This document shows positions 5,931 through 12,099 of a stretch of 12,099 bases of DNA, piece by piece; position 1 is the first letter of the stretch; each line of letters starts with the position of its first letter. Source of the stretch: an uncultured Myxococcales bacterium (GTDB taxonomy: Bacteria > Myxococcota_A > UBA9042); the NCBI GenBank assembly GCA_937915965.1, contig CALGHC010000842.1, positions 1-12,099 of the forward strand, written 5' to 3'. The notes under the pieces are model-generated. The model did no database searches and was not told the DNA's origin. It saw only the letters and a list, made by a program, of their open reading frames with translations. Position numbers and translations under genes: made by a program.

Positions 5931-7370
5931 GTGCTGTTCAACAGCCTGCTCTATCCGGTCTTCTTGGCCGTTACGGTCGCCGTCGCCTGGGCGCTGCTGC
6001 GCATGCGCTCGTTGCGCATGGCCTTTCTGCTGGTCGCTTCGTACCTGTTCTACATGTCGTGGAATCCGCAGTTCATTCTGCTCATCGTCGGCTCGACGCT
6101 GCTGGATTTCTTTGTCGGCCGGGCGATCGAAGACACGCCCCCAGAGCGGGCACGCCGGCGCAAGTCGCTTCTGCTCGTCAGCCTGGCGGGCAATCTGGGT
6201 GTCTTGGGCGTCTTCAAGTACACCAACTTCTTCTTGCAGTCGTTCGTCGACATCGGGCGGCTCTTCGACGTTGATGTGCCCATCCCCATCCTGGCGATCA
6301 CGCTGCCCGTTGGCATCAGTTTCTACACCTTCCAGACGATGAGCTACACGATCGACGTCTACCGGGGCGTCCTCAAAGCAGAGCGCAACTTTGGTCGCTT
6401 CGCCGTATTCGTCGCGTTCTTCCCACAGCTCGTCGCCGGCCCCATCGTCCGCGCGACCGACCTGCTGCCGCAGCTCGGCCGCGCCCCCCGTCTCGACCGC
6501 GACCAGGTCGGAGAGGCGCTCTTTCGGATCGCCCGTGGCCTGACCAAGAAGGTCATCATCGCCGACTTCCTCGCGCTCAACCTGGTCGACCGCGCGTTCA
6601 GTCAACCTTCGCTGTACTCTGGCGCCGAACTCATGGTCGCGCTGTACGCCTATACATTCCAGATATATTGCGATTTCTCCGGATACAGCGACATCGCGAT
6701 CGGCTCGGCGCGCCTGCTCGGCTACACGCTGCCCGAGAACTTCGTTCGCCCCTACGTCGCGACCTCCGTCGCGGAGTTCTGGCGGCGCTGGCACCTGACG
6801 CTGTCACAGTGGTTGCGGTACTACGTCTTCTTCCCGCTCGGCGGCTCGCGCGGCGGACCTTGGATGGCCCACCGCAATACGATGATTACGTTGATTCTCA
6901 TCGGTCTGTGGCATGGGGCGGCCTGGAAGTTCGTCGTCTACGGCGCGCTCCATGGCGTTGCCGTGTCGATCAACCGCGTACTCGTCCGCCGCAAGCGCCT
7001 CACGGAGCCGGGCTACTACGACCGCCGTCAACCGTTCGCGCAGGTCCTGTGGAAGTGGATGCTGACCTTTCACTTCGTCGTTCTCGCTCGGATCCTGTTT
7101 CGAGCGCCGAGCTTCTCTGCCGCGGCTGAGATCTGGAACGGTCTGTGGACCCAGGGCTGGGGACTGGGGCGGATCACCGTCTCGATCTGGCTTGTTCTGG
7201 GCCTCGCCTTTGTCAGTCACCTCACGCCATCGCGGTGGATGGCCCGCGCGTCCGTAGAATTCAGTCGCTGGCCAGCGGTCGGTCAGGGTGCGGCCTTGGC
7301 CGCGTTGGCGGCGGTCTTTGCGACGTTCGCGGAGACGGACGTCGTGCCGTTCATCTACTTTCAGTTCTGA
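5931..7370 (+). CDS. MBOAT-family membrane-bound O-acyltransferase (AlgI/DltB type)
   Basis: This 479-residue, many-pass inner-membrane protein carries an acyl (usually acetyl) group across the membrane to a partner that modifies an exported polysaccharide or glycolipid. It has the usual AlgI-like length and opening (LFNSLLYPVFL). Landmarks: GISFYTFQTMSYTIDVYRG (128-146), FFPQLVAGPIVR (163-174), YCDFSGYSDIAIGSARLLGY (246-265), EFWRRWHLTLSQWLRYYVF (282-300) with His288, FPLGGSRGG (301-309), and IGLWHGAAWKFVVYGALHG (324-342) with the expected catalytic His328. All key residues are present. The start is GTG with GGAG 10 bases upstream. The SGNH gene begins 64 bases after its stop on the same strand, the standard MBOAT/SGNH arrangement. 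It is not called algI because no alginate genes are present. Confidence 0.95.
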   Translation: MLFNSLLYPVFLAVTVAVAWALLRMRSLRMAFLLVASYLFYMSWNPQFILLIVGSTLLDFFVGRAIEDTPPERARRRKSLLLVSLAGNLGVLGVFKYTNFFLQSFVDIGRLFDVDVPIPILAITLPVGISFYTFQTMSYTIDVYRGVLKAERNFGRFAVFVAFFPQLVAGPIVRATDLLPQLGRAPRLDRDQVGEALFRIARGLTKKVIIADFLALNLVDRAFSQPSLYSGAELMVALYAYTFQIYCDFSGYSDIAIGSARLLGYTLPENFVRPYVATSVAEFWRRWHLTLSQWLRYYVFFPLGGSRGGPWMAHRNTMITLILIGLWHGAAWKFVVYGALHGVAVSINRVLVRRKRLTEPGYYDRRQPFAQVLWKWMLTFHFVVLARILFRAPSFSAAAEIWNGLWTQGWGLGRITVSIWLVLGLAFVSHLTPSRWMARASVEFSRWPAVGQGAALAALAAVFATFAETDVVPFIYFQF

Positions 7371-7424
7371 ACCGAGGGTTTCACAGCGTGGGCGCCGCCG
7401 AGAAGAGACAGTCCCGTGGGGAGC

Positions 7425-7430
7425 AAGGAG
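7425..7430 (+). promoter_or_regulatory. Ribosome binding site deciding the SGNH gene start
   Basis: AAGGAG lies 4 bases before the ATG at 7435. It rules out the in-frame ATG at 7288, which lies inside the MBOAT gene. Confidence 0.7.
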
Positions 7431-7434
7431 TCCG

Positions 7435-9087
7435 ATGACGACGAGGGCCGAGGAAGAAGAACCACGCGCGCAGGACGGCGCGAGCGATCCGCATGTGTGG
7501 CAGCTGCCCACAGGGGCGCTCGTCCGGCTCGCGGCTGTGCTGGCCACCTTCGTTGGCTTGACCGCGGTGCCCTATCTCGATGAGCGACTCGCCGACTACC
7601 GATACCTTGATCTCATCGACCCGGGGCCGCTCGTGCGAGCAGCGACCCTGCAGCAACCGCTCCACGCGTCGCCCGCCCTCGGCGTCGACCCCTCGGCGGT
7701 AGCGACCATGCCCGGCGAGGCGCTGGCCCTCGACAGCCTGCCTGGCGAATCGGCGCTGCTCGCCGCGGCGGCGACCATGGGTGATGGCGTTGCGCCCTTG
7801 GAGGTCGCCCCCGCCGAGGCGTTGGCTGGGGTGAAGCCGGTCGCCCTCGCCGGCGAAGGGACCACGGTTGTGGTCGGGGCGGCGACGCCGGCGACGCAGG
7901 ACGGCGCGGCCGGCGTGGTCCCTGCGTCCTTGCTCGTGCCGATCGAGGCCCTTGAGGGGCAGACGGTCTGGCTTGAGGGCGCCGCGGGCACGCTCGATTC
8001 CTTCTACACAGCGGTGTCCGATCTGGCCCACGGCCGCCGCGAGCTGGTCCGAATTGCCCACTACGGTGACTCCCACATCGCCAACGACGGCATCACCCAC
8101 ACGATCCGTGTCCTGCTGCAGCGCCGATTTGGCGACGGCGGCCACGGTCACGTACTCGGCCGCTCGCGAACCCGCTGGTACCGGCACAAAGGGGTCGTGC
8201 GCCAGGCGAGTGAGGGCTGGGTCGTCCGCAACTTCCTCGGCGGTTCACTTTCCGACGGCGCATACGGTCACGCCGGAGTCGCCGCAACTGGCGGCGCTGG
8301 CCAGTGGCTGCAGGTCGGCACGACCAAGTCCGGACCAGGCTCTGTCGCGTCTCGGTTCAGCCTGTCGTATCGGGCCCAAGGCCGCGCGGTTGTTGACGTC
8401 ATCGTAGACGGCAAGCTGCATGAGAGCGTCGTCGTTGCGGCCGGGAGCGGCGACGGCGTTATGACGGTCGTGTTGGCAGATGGTCTGCATCGGGTTCGCT
8501 GGCGGCTACGACGCGGCCGTCTTCGGGTCTTTGGAGCAGTTGTCGAGCGTTCGCAGGGGCTTGTCTACGACAGTCTGGGCGTCGTCGGCGCGCGAGCCTC
8601 GCGGTGGAGCCACGCCAGCAAGGTCCACATGGACGCACAGCGGGCCGGACGCCCTATCGACCTGATCGTCATGAATTACGGTGGCAACGCGCGCGGCGAC
8701 AAGGTCTCAGGGCAACGCTACCGAACACGCTTTCGCGAGGCGCTTGACGTGCTGCGGGGTGAGTCTGTCGCCGCCGGGAACAGACCCGCTTGTCTGGTAC
8801 TCGGGCCTGGAGACCACGGCAAGCGCCACCGCGGTCGCGTCATCAGCGACCCACGGACGTTGCGGCTGATCGACTGGCAGCGACAGGTCGCACGCGAAGC
8901 CGGTTGCGCTTTCTTCGACGTGCGCGCGTGGATGGGCGGCGATGGATCCATGGGGCGTTGGGTCAAGGCTGGCCTGGGATGGGCCGACTATGCCCATCTC
9001 ACACCGCGCGGCGACCAGCAGACCGGCAAGGCGGTCTACCGAGCGCTGCTCGGCGGAATGCGCGACTGGCTTGCCACGCAACCCTGA
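7435..9087 (+). CDS. SGNH/GDSL hydrolase-fold protein, partner of the MBOAT (AlgX/AlgJ-like acetyltransferase)
   Basis: This 550-residue protein has a short cytoplasmic N-terminus, one membrane anchor or signal segment (about 29-48) and a periplasmic remainder. Residues 50-190 are rich in Ala, Val, Gly, Leu and Pro with no recognisable domain and may be a spacer. The SGNH domain begins near 185. Block I is AHYGDSHIANDG (208-219) with nucleophile Ser213; VYDSLGVVGARASRWS (377-392) supplies the conserved Gly; MNYGGNAR (413-420) holds Asn418; and WADYAHLTPRG (516-526) holds the Asp518/His521 pair. The catalytic set is complete. An inserted beta-rich stretch (about 290-370) resembles a carbohydrate-binding module. 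Such proteins take the acetyl group delivered by the MBOAT and place it on a polysaccharide. The exact substrate is unknown. Confidence 0.87.
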   Translation: MTTRAEEEEPRAQDGASDPHVWQLPTGALVRLAAVLATFVGLTAVPYLDERLADYRYLDLIDPGPLVRAATLQQPLHASPALGVDPSAVATMPGEALALDSLPGESALLAAAATMGDGVAPLEVAPAEALAGVKPVALAGEGTTVVVGAATPATQDGAAGVVPASLLVPIEALEGQTVWLEGAAGTLDSFYTAVSDLAHGRRELVRIAHYGDSHIANDGITHTIRVLLQRRFGDGGHGHVLGRSRTRWYRHKGVVRQASEGWVVRNFLGGSLSDGAYGHAGVAATGGAGQWLQVGTTKSGPGSVASRFSLSYRAQGRAVVDVIVDGKLHESVVVAAGSGDGVMTVVLADGLHRVRWRLRRGRLRVFGAVVERSQGLVYDSLGVVGARASRWSHASKVHMDAQRAGRPIDLIVMNYGGNARGDKVSGQRYRTRFREALDVLRGESVAAGNRPACLVLGPGDHGKRHRGRVISDPRTLRLIDWQRQVAREAGCAFFDVRAWMGGDGSMGRWVKAGLGWADYAHLTPRGDQQTGKAVYRALLGGMRDWLATQP

Positions 9088-9096
9088 CGGGCCACA

Positions 9097-9111
9097 CGGT
9101 CGCGCCGACCG
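9097..9111. terminator. Stem-loop between convergent genes (possible two-way terminator)
   Basis: CGGTCG (9097-9102), loop CGC, CGACCG (9106-9111): a perfect 6-bp stem in the 33-base gap between the SGNH gene (stop 9085-9087) and the oxidoreductase gene (stop 9121-9123). There is no T-run on either side, so termination strength is uncertain. Position and symmetry suit a shared 3' end. Confidence 0.4.
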
Positions 9112-9120
9112 GCGCCGCGG

Positions 9121-10212
9121 CTAGCCGAGGCGGCGGACGTGGAGGGCTGCCGCGATCGGCGTTCCGTCGAGGATCGCCTCTGCCAGCAGTCGACCCACCG
9201 CCGTGCAGGTCGTGACGCCGTGCCCGCCCAGGCCGGCCGCCCAGAACAGACCGCGCGCGTCCTCACCCAATACAAATCGTCGGTCCGGGGCGAAACTGCG
9301 CAGCCCAGCCCAGCGGCGCCGCAGGCCGATCTGGGCGAGGGCAGGGAAGCAGCTGGTCATGTGGGCGGCCAGGCGGTCGTCCATGGCGGGGTCGATCAAT
9401 GGCACGCCTGGTTCGGCTGGCGACTCGTCACAGGCGCACATCAGCAGGCCCCCGGACTCGGGGCGAAAGTAGGCTCCGCGACTGACGTCCCAGACAAGCG
9501 GCTGGCCGGCGCGCAGCGTTGGCAGTGGTTCGGATACGTGCAGGTGACGCCGCAGCGGTCGGATCGGCAGGTTCGAGCCGGCCATGGCGCCCACTGTCGC
9601 TGCCCACGCGCCCGCGGCGTTCACGACGACGTCGGCCTCGACGCTTCCGCGGGTGGTGACGGCGCCGCGAACCCCACCACCGCGCACAATGAGGCCAGTG
9701 ACCCGGCGATCGAACAACAGAGTCGCGCCGTTGTGCGCAGCCGTGTCGAGCAGGGTCCGCAGCAACGCATGCACGTCGACGACGCCGTCGTCCGGCGACC
9801 AGATGGCGCCGTCGATCTGCGCGCCGTCCAGCTGCGGCACCAGCGCGATCGCCGCCGCCCGCGTCACCGCTTCGCTGTGCACACCCCAGCTGCGGGCCAA
9901 GCGCGCAACTTCACGGGTGGCCAGCCAAGACGGCCCGGCAGCGACGAGCAGCGAACCGACCCGCCGGAAGGGAACCTCGTCGAGCCAATCCGATGGTTGC
10001 GCGCGCAAGCGGGCGGCGCCCTCCGCGGCGAGCGGCTGCACTGCGGGGTCTTCCTCGATCTGGCGAATCATTGCGGCGTTTTGGCTCGAGGCGTGCTGGC
10101 CGGGCGAGGTCTCGGTCTCGAGGATGGTGAGCGTGCGACAGCGACCGCTGCGCGCAAGGGCCCAAGCGACCCCGGCGCCAGCGAGGCCGCTGCCGATGAC
10201 GAGCACGTCCAC
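9121..10212 (-). CDS. FAD-dependent oxidoreductase (DAO / D-amino-acid dehydrogenase-like family)
   Basis: The 363-residue flavoenzyme of the glycine/D-amino-acid oxidase fold presumably oxidises an amino acid or other secondary amine; the substrate is not readable. The FAD dinucleotide site VDVLVIGSGLAGAG (1-14) contains GSGLAG (7-12), and an acidic strand end LETE (31-34) follows. ASSQNAAMIRQ (41-51) is the segment near the flavin. NAAGAWA (198-204) is the second FAD-contact motif. The C-terminal RRWAGLRSFAPDRR (299-312) and GLFWAAGLGGHGV (321-333) match the family. The start is set at GTG (10210-10212), with GGAG 9 bases upstream; the frame stays open to 10470, but that extension is Arg/Pro-rich and precedes the natural domain start. 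No signal peptide or transmembrane segment is visible, so it is probably cytoplasmic. It is divergent from the lipoprotein gene. Confidence 0.9.
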   Translation of the reverse strand: MDVLVIGSGLAGAGVAWALARSGRCRTLTILETETSPGQHASSQNAAMIRQIEEDPAVQPLAAEGAARLRAQPSDWLDEVPFRRVGSLLVAAGPSWLATREVARLARSWGVHSEAVTRAAAIALVPQLDGAQIDGAIWSPDDGVVDVHALLRTLLDTAAHNGATLLFDRRVTGLIVRGGGVRGAVTTRGSVEADVVVNAAGAWAATVGAMAGSNLPIRPLRRHLHVSEPLPTLRAGQPLVWDVSRGAYFRPESGGLLMCACDESPAEPGVPLIDPAMDDRLAAHMTSCFPALAQIGLRRRWAGLRSFAPDRRFVLGEDARGLFWAAGLGGHGVTTCTAVGRLLAEAILDGTPIAAALHVRRLG

Positions 10213-10221
10213 CGTTGGGTT

Positions 10222-10225
10222 CTCC
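10222..10225 (-). promoter_or_regulatory. Ribosome binding site deciding the oxidoreductase start
   Basis: GGAG on the minus strand, 9 bases before the GTG at 10210-10212. Translation from this GTG begins at the FAD-binding strand, as expected for the family. Confidence 0.6.
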
Positions 10226-10395
10226 GCGTGGCGGGTGGAAAGAGAGGCAAGCGTCTGCCCAGCCCCGGTGGGCCGGAGGGTGTCGCTTGTGCCGCGATGG
10301 CGCAAGTGTCGACGAACGGCCGGTGCCGCCTCGCTGGAGTCGCCCCGCCCAGACGGCCTCGGTGGGACCCCGCCTTGGAGCTCGCGACAGGCTTC

Positions 10396-10404
10396 TGCTA
10401 CGAT
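10396..10404 (+). promoter_or_regulatory. Extended -10 promoter candidate for the propeller lipoprotein gene
   Basis: TGCTACGAT (10396-10404) has the TGn extension plus TACGAT (4 of 6 to TATAAT). A poor -35 candidate, TTGGAG (10375-10380), lies 18 bases upstream. The leader to the ATG at 10473 would be about 60 bases. The divergent oxidoreductase gene shares this 260-base region, but I found no convincing promoter for it. Confidence 0.35.
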
Positions 10405-10462
10405 CCGGAGCTGCCATCTCTCTGATGTCCGCCCGCCAGGGCCGTTTCTTGGTCGCAACGCT

Positions 10463-10467
10463 GGAGG
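10463..10467 (+). promoter_or_regulatory. Ribosome binding site deciding the lipoprotein start
   Basis: GGAGG lies 5 bases before the ATG at 10473. It overrules the upstream in-frame ATG at 10215, because only 10473 gives a proper lipoprotein signal peptide. Confidence 0.85.
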
Positions 10468-10472
10468 CATCG

Positions 10473-11615
10473 ATGACGGTAGCGTGCGAGGGAAGGCGTT
10501 GGCTTGTCGGCGTAGCCGCGCTCGTCATCACCTTTGCCCTGTGCGCGTGCGCCGGTCCAGACGTCGACAGCGACGCGGACGTGGGCGGCGATGCTGACTC
10601 CGGCGTCGCCCTCGACACAGGAGCCGCTCCGGACTCAGACACAGACGCAGGTGCCTCGACGGATGCGGCCGACGGGCTCGCGGAGACCCAGGCCGCGCCC
10701 ACTTGGACCACGGTTCACGAGGAGTTGCCCGGCGCGCTGCTGTCCATCTGGGGTCTCTCTTCGGCCGACATCTGGACTGTGGGGGCCGACAGAAAGGACG
10801 GCAAGGGGCCCCTGGTCATGCGCGGCGATGGCTCAAGTTGGGCGACGCTAGAGACCGGCGCTACCGGTCATCTCTGGTCCGTCTACAGCGCGCAACCCGG
10901 CACGGTCTGGATGGTGGGGACAAACGGCAAGATCTTGCGATACGACGTCGCGACCCAGGTCTTCACCGCCCTGGCCAGCCCCACGGATGCCACTTTGTAC
11001 GGCGTGTGGGGCGCGAGTGACGGGCCCATGTGGTCGGTTGGCGGCTACCTTGGCGGCCTCAAACCCGGCGTAGTTGTGAGGATCGACGGCGACACCGCCA
11101 CGAAGGTCACCGACTTGCCGGAGTTGGCCGCAACGAACGGACTGCTATTCAAGGTCTGGGGGCCGACCGCGGACGACGTCTGGGTTGCCGGCGACGACGG
11201 CACGCTCTTGCACTTCGACGGCAAGACCTGGACGGCCACCACACTGCCCGGCGAGCCGCGGCTCGTGACGGTCCACGGCTCAGGGCCGGACGACATCGCG
11301 GTCGTGGGCGGCTGGGCGAGCTCGGTGGTGTTCGAGCGCCGCGACGGCGGCGACTGGGTCGAGGTCTCGCCTGTGGTCCAGGGACCGCCGCTGGCCGGGG
11401 TCTTCGTGCGTGACGGCATGGCCATCGCGACGGGCATGGCAGGAGCGGTCCTTGCACGCGGCGGCGACGGCTGGGACTGGCTGCCCTTCCCCCCCACGGA
11501 TCTGGACTTCCACGCGTGTTGGATCGACTCGGCTGGCGGCTACTGGTTCGTCGGCGGAGCCCTGGGATCACTCACCGCCATGAATCACGGCGTGATGCTG
11601 CGCTACGCGCCCTGA
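10473..11615 (+). CDS. Lipoprotein with a probable seven-bladed beta-propeller
   Basis: The 380-residue protein begins with a lipoprotein signal peptide: basic GRRW, a hydrophobic core (10-23), and lipobox LCAC with Cys26 as the likely lipidated residue (Cys24 is an alternative). A linker rich in Asp, Ala, Ser and Gly (27-70) follows. From about 85 to the end I count seven repeats of roughly 35-45 residues, starting near 89, 133, 174, 224, 263, 306 and 345. The best copies read LFKVWGPTADDVWVAG, then GTLLHFDGKTW (four of seven show the W/VWG...W.VG core; the last three are more divergent). This fits a closed seven-bladed propeller on the outer-membrane or periplasmic surface. Such lipoproteins are numerous in myxobacteria and of unknown function; binding is likely, catalysis is not evident. 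Confidence 0.82.
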   Translation: MTVACEGRRWLVGVAALVITFALCACAGPDVDSDADVGGDADSGVALDTGAAPDSDTDAGASTDAADGLAETQAAPTWTTVHEELPGALLSIWGLSSADIWTVGADRKDGKGPLVMRGDGSSWATLETGATGHLWSVYSAQPGTVWMVGTNGKILRYDVATQVFTALASPTDATLYGVWGASDGPMWSVGGYLGGLKPGVVVRIDGDTATKVTDLPELAATNGLLFKVWGPTADDVWVAGDDGTLLHFDGKTWTATTLPGEPRLVTVHGSGPDDIAVVGGWASSVVFERRDGGDWVEVSPVVQGPPLAGVFVRDGMAIATGMAGAVLARGGDGWDWLPFPPTDLDFHACWIDSAGGYWFVGGALGSLTAMNHGVMLRYAP

Positions 11616-11671
11616 GCTTGCCCTGCTTGAGCGTGCCCCGCGTTCCGAGGACATCTTCGCGAAACCTCTCC

Positions 11672-11688
11672 GCGCCACGTCAGGGCGC
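11672..11688. terminator. Weak stem-loop between convergent genes
   Basis: GCGCC (11672-11676) and GGCGC (11684-11688) could pair around a 7-base loop in the 72-base gap between the lipoprotein gene and the next minus-strand gene. It touches the stop codon of the latter and lacks a T-run. Confidence 0.2.
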
Positions 11689-12099
11689 TAGAACTTCCCG
11701 GGCTCGTTGGCCAGGTCGAAGACGCGCAAGATCCGCTCCGCGCGGCCCCATACGTTCGAGCCGGGTTCCCGCACCTCGACCGCGACCACGATCCATTGCC
11801 CACAGTACAGTGCCACCTCCTTCTCGGAGAACGCCACTGTCAAGCCGGGCTTGTCCTTCTTCGCGTTTGTGTACGTACCGACAAGGTCGGCGTCTGGGTA
11901 GGCGTACGCCTTGTCCTCGAACGAGCTGGCAGCGAGGCCGCACTTGAGGTACGAGCGTCCCTTCGCGTCCAACAGAACCTTGCTGTCGGTGGCGCCCGGC
12001 AGCCCGACCCGGAACGCCGCCCATACGTGGAAGCCGTCCTGTATGCCGTGCACCATCGGTACCCACTGGCCATCGACGTAAGGTTCGAACTTGCCGGTG
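11688..12099 (-). CDS. Conserved hypothetical protein, 5' truncated by the window edge
   Basis: A minus-strand frame ends at TAG (11688-11690) and remains open to the window edge, so at least 136 C-terminal residues are visible and the start lies outside. An internal ATG at 12056 could be a start, but the sequence before it (GKFEPYVDGQWVP) looks like genuine coding sequence that leads smoothly into MVHGIQDGFHVWAAFRVGLPG, so I treat the gene as partial. The HGxQxGxHVW segment followed by alternating strands (YLKCGLAASSF; ALYCGQWIVVAVEVRE) suggests a beta-sandwich-like domain. I recall HGxQGGxHVW-type motifs in myxobacterial hypothetical proteins, often secreted or lipoproteins, but cannot confirm that here. 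No function is assigned. Confidence 0.7.
   Translation of the reverse strand, partial: TGKFEPYVDGQWVPMVHGIQDGFHVWAAFRVGLPGATDSKVLLDAKGRSYLKCGLAASSFEDKAYAYPDADLVGTYTNAKKDKPGLTVAFSEKEVALYCGQWIVVAVEVREPGSNVWGRAERILRVFDLANEPGKF

Noticed and set aside
5766..6794. A long minus-strand open frame (342 codons) opposite the MBOAT gene
   Set aside because: Same reason: a hydrophilic mirror of a membrane protein, with no family features.
9139..10425. A 428-codon plus-strand open frame opposite the oxidoreductase gene
   Set aside because: The opposite strand has a clear FAD-binding fold; this frame is low-complexity Arg/Gly/Ala sequence.
10213..10470. An 86-residue N-terminal extension of the oxidoreductase
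   Set aside because: It is Arg/Pro/Gly-rich, has no signal peptide, and precedes the point where FAD-binding proteins of this family begin; GGAG supports the GTG at 10212.

Overview
The window is visibly GC-rich with strong G/C preference at third codon positions. It reads like a chromosome segment of a myxobacterium or a close relative (Myxococcota / former Deltaproteobacteria). The clues are a eukaryotic-type Ser/Thr kinase with a C-terminal membrane anchor, a lipoprotein with an Asp/Ala/Ser-rich linker and WG...D.W.VG repeats, an MBOAT/SGNH acetylation pair, and GTG starts. This placement is inference from gene style; no marker gene is present. I saw no tRNA, rRNA, CRISPR array, insertion sequence or phage gene.

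Layout. (1) At the left edge is the C-terminus of a KOW-domain protein (+), convergent with the next block. (2) Positions 317-4272 hold three minus-strand genes, in transcription order: a WbpA-like UDP-sugar 6-dehydrogenase, a YbhN/LPG-synthase-type membrane protein, and a Ser/Thr kinase. A good intrinsic terminator lies just after the second, so the kinase may be separately expressed. (3) The 251-bp divergent region 4273-4523 carries a sigma70-like promoter in each direction, with a 7-bp-arm inverted repeat between them. (4) Positions 4524-5769 (+) hold two genes that together correspond to one RdgC protein: the N-terminal half in the first and the C-terminal half in the second. This split RdgC is the most interesting point in the window. 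(5) Positions 5931-9087 (+) hold an MBOAT O-acyltransferase followed by an SGNH hydrolase-fold protein, a classic pair for O-acetylating an exported polysaccharide or glycolipid. (6) A convergent FAD-dependent amine/amino-acid oxidoreductase follows (-, 9121-10212). (7) Divergent from it is a lipoprotein that appears to be a seven-bladed beta-propeller (+, 10473-11615). (8) A convergent, 5'-truncated conserved hypothetical gene (-) runs off the right edge.

How they may work together. The UDP-sugar dehydrogenase, the YbhN-type membrane protein and the MBOAT/SGNH pair are all plausible parts of envelope polysaccharide or glycolipid making and decoration. However, no glycosyltransferase, polymerase or exporter is present here, so a shared pathway is only inferred. 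The split RdgC pair (DNA recombination), the oxidoreductase and the lipoprotein look functionally independent of it.
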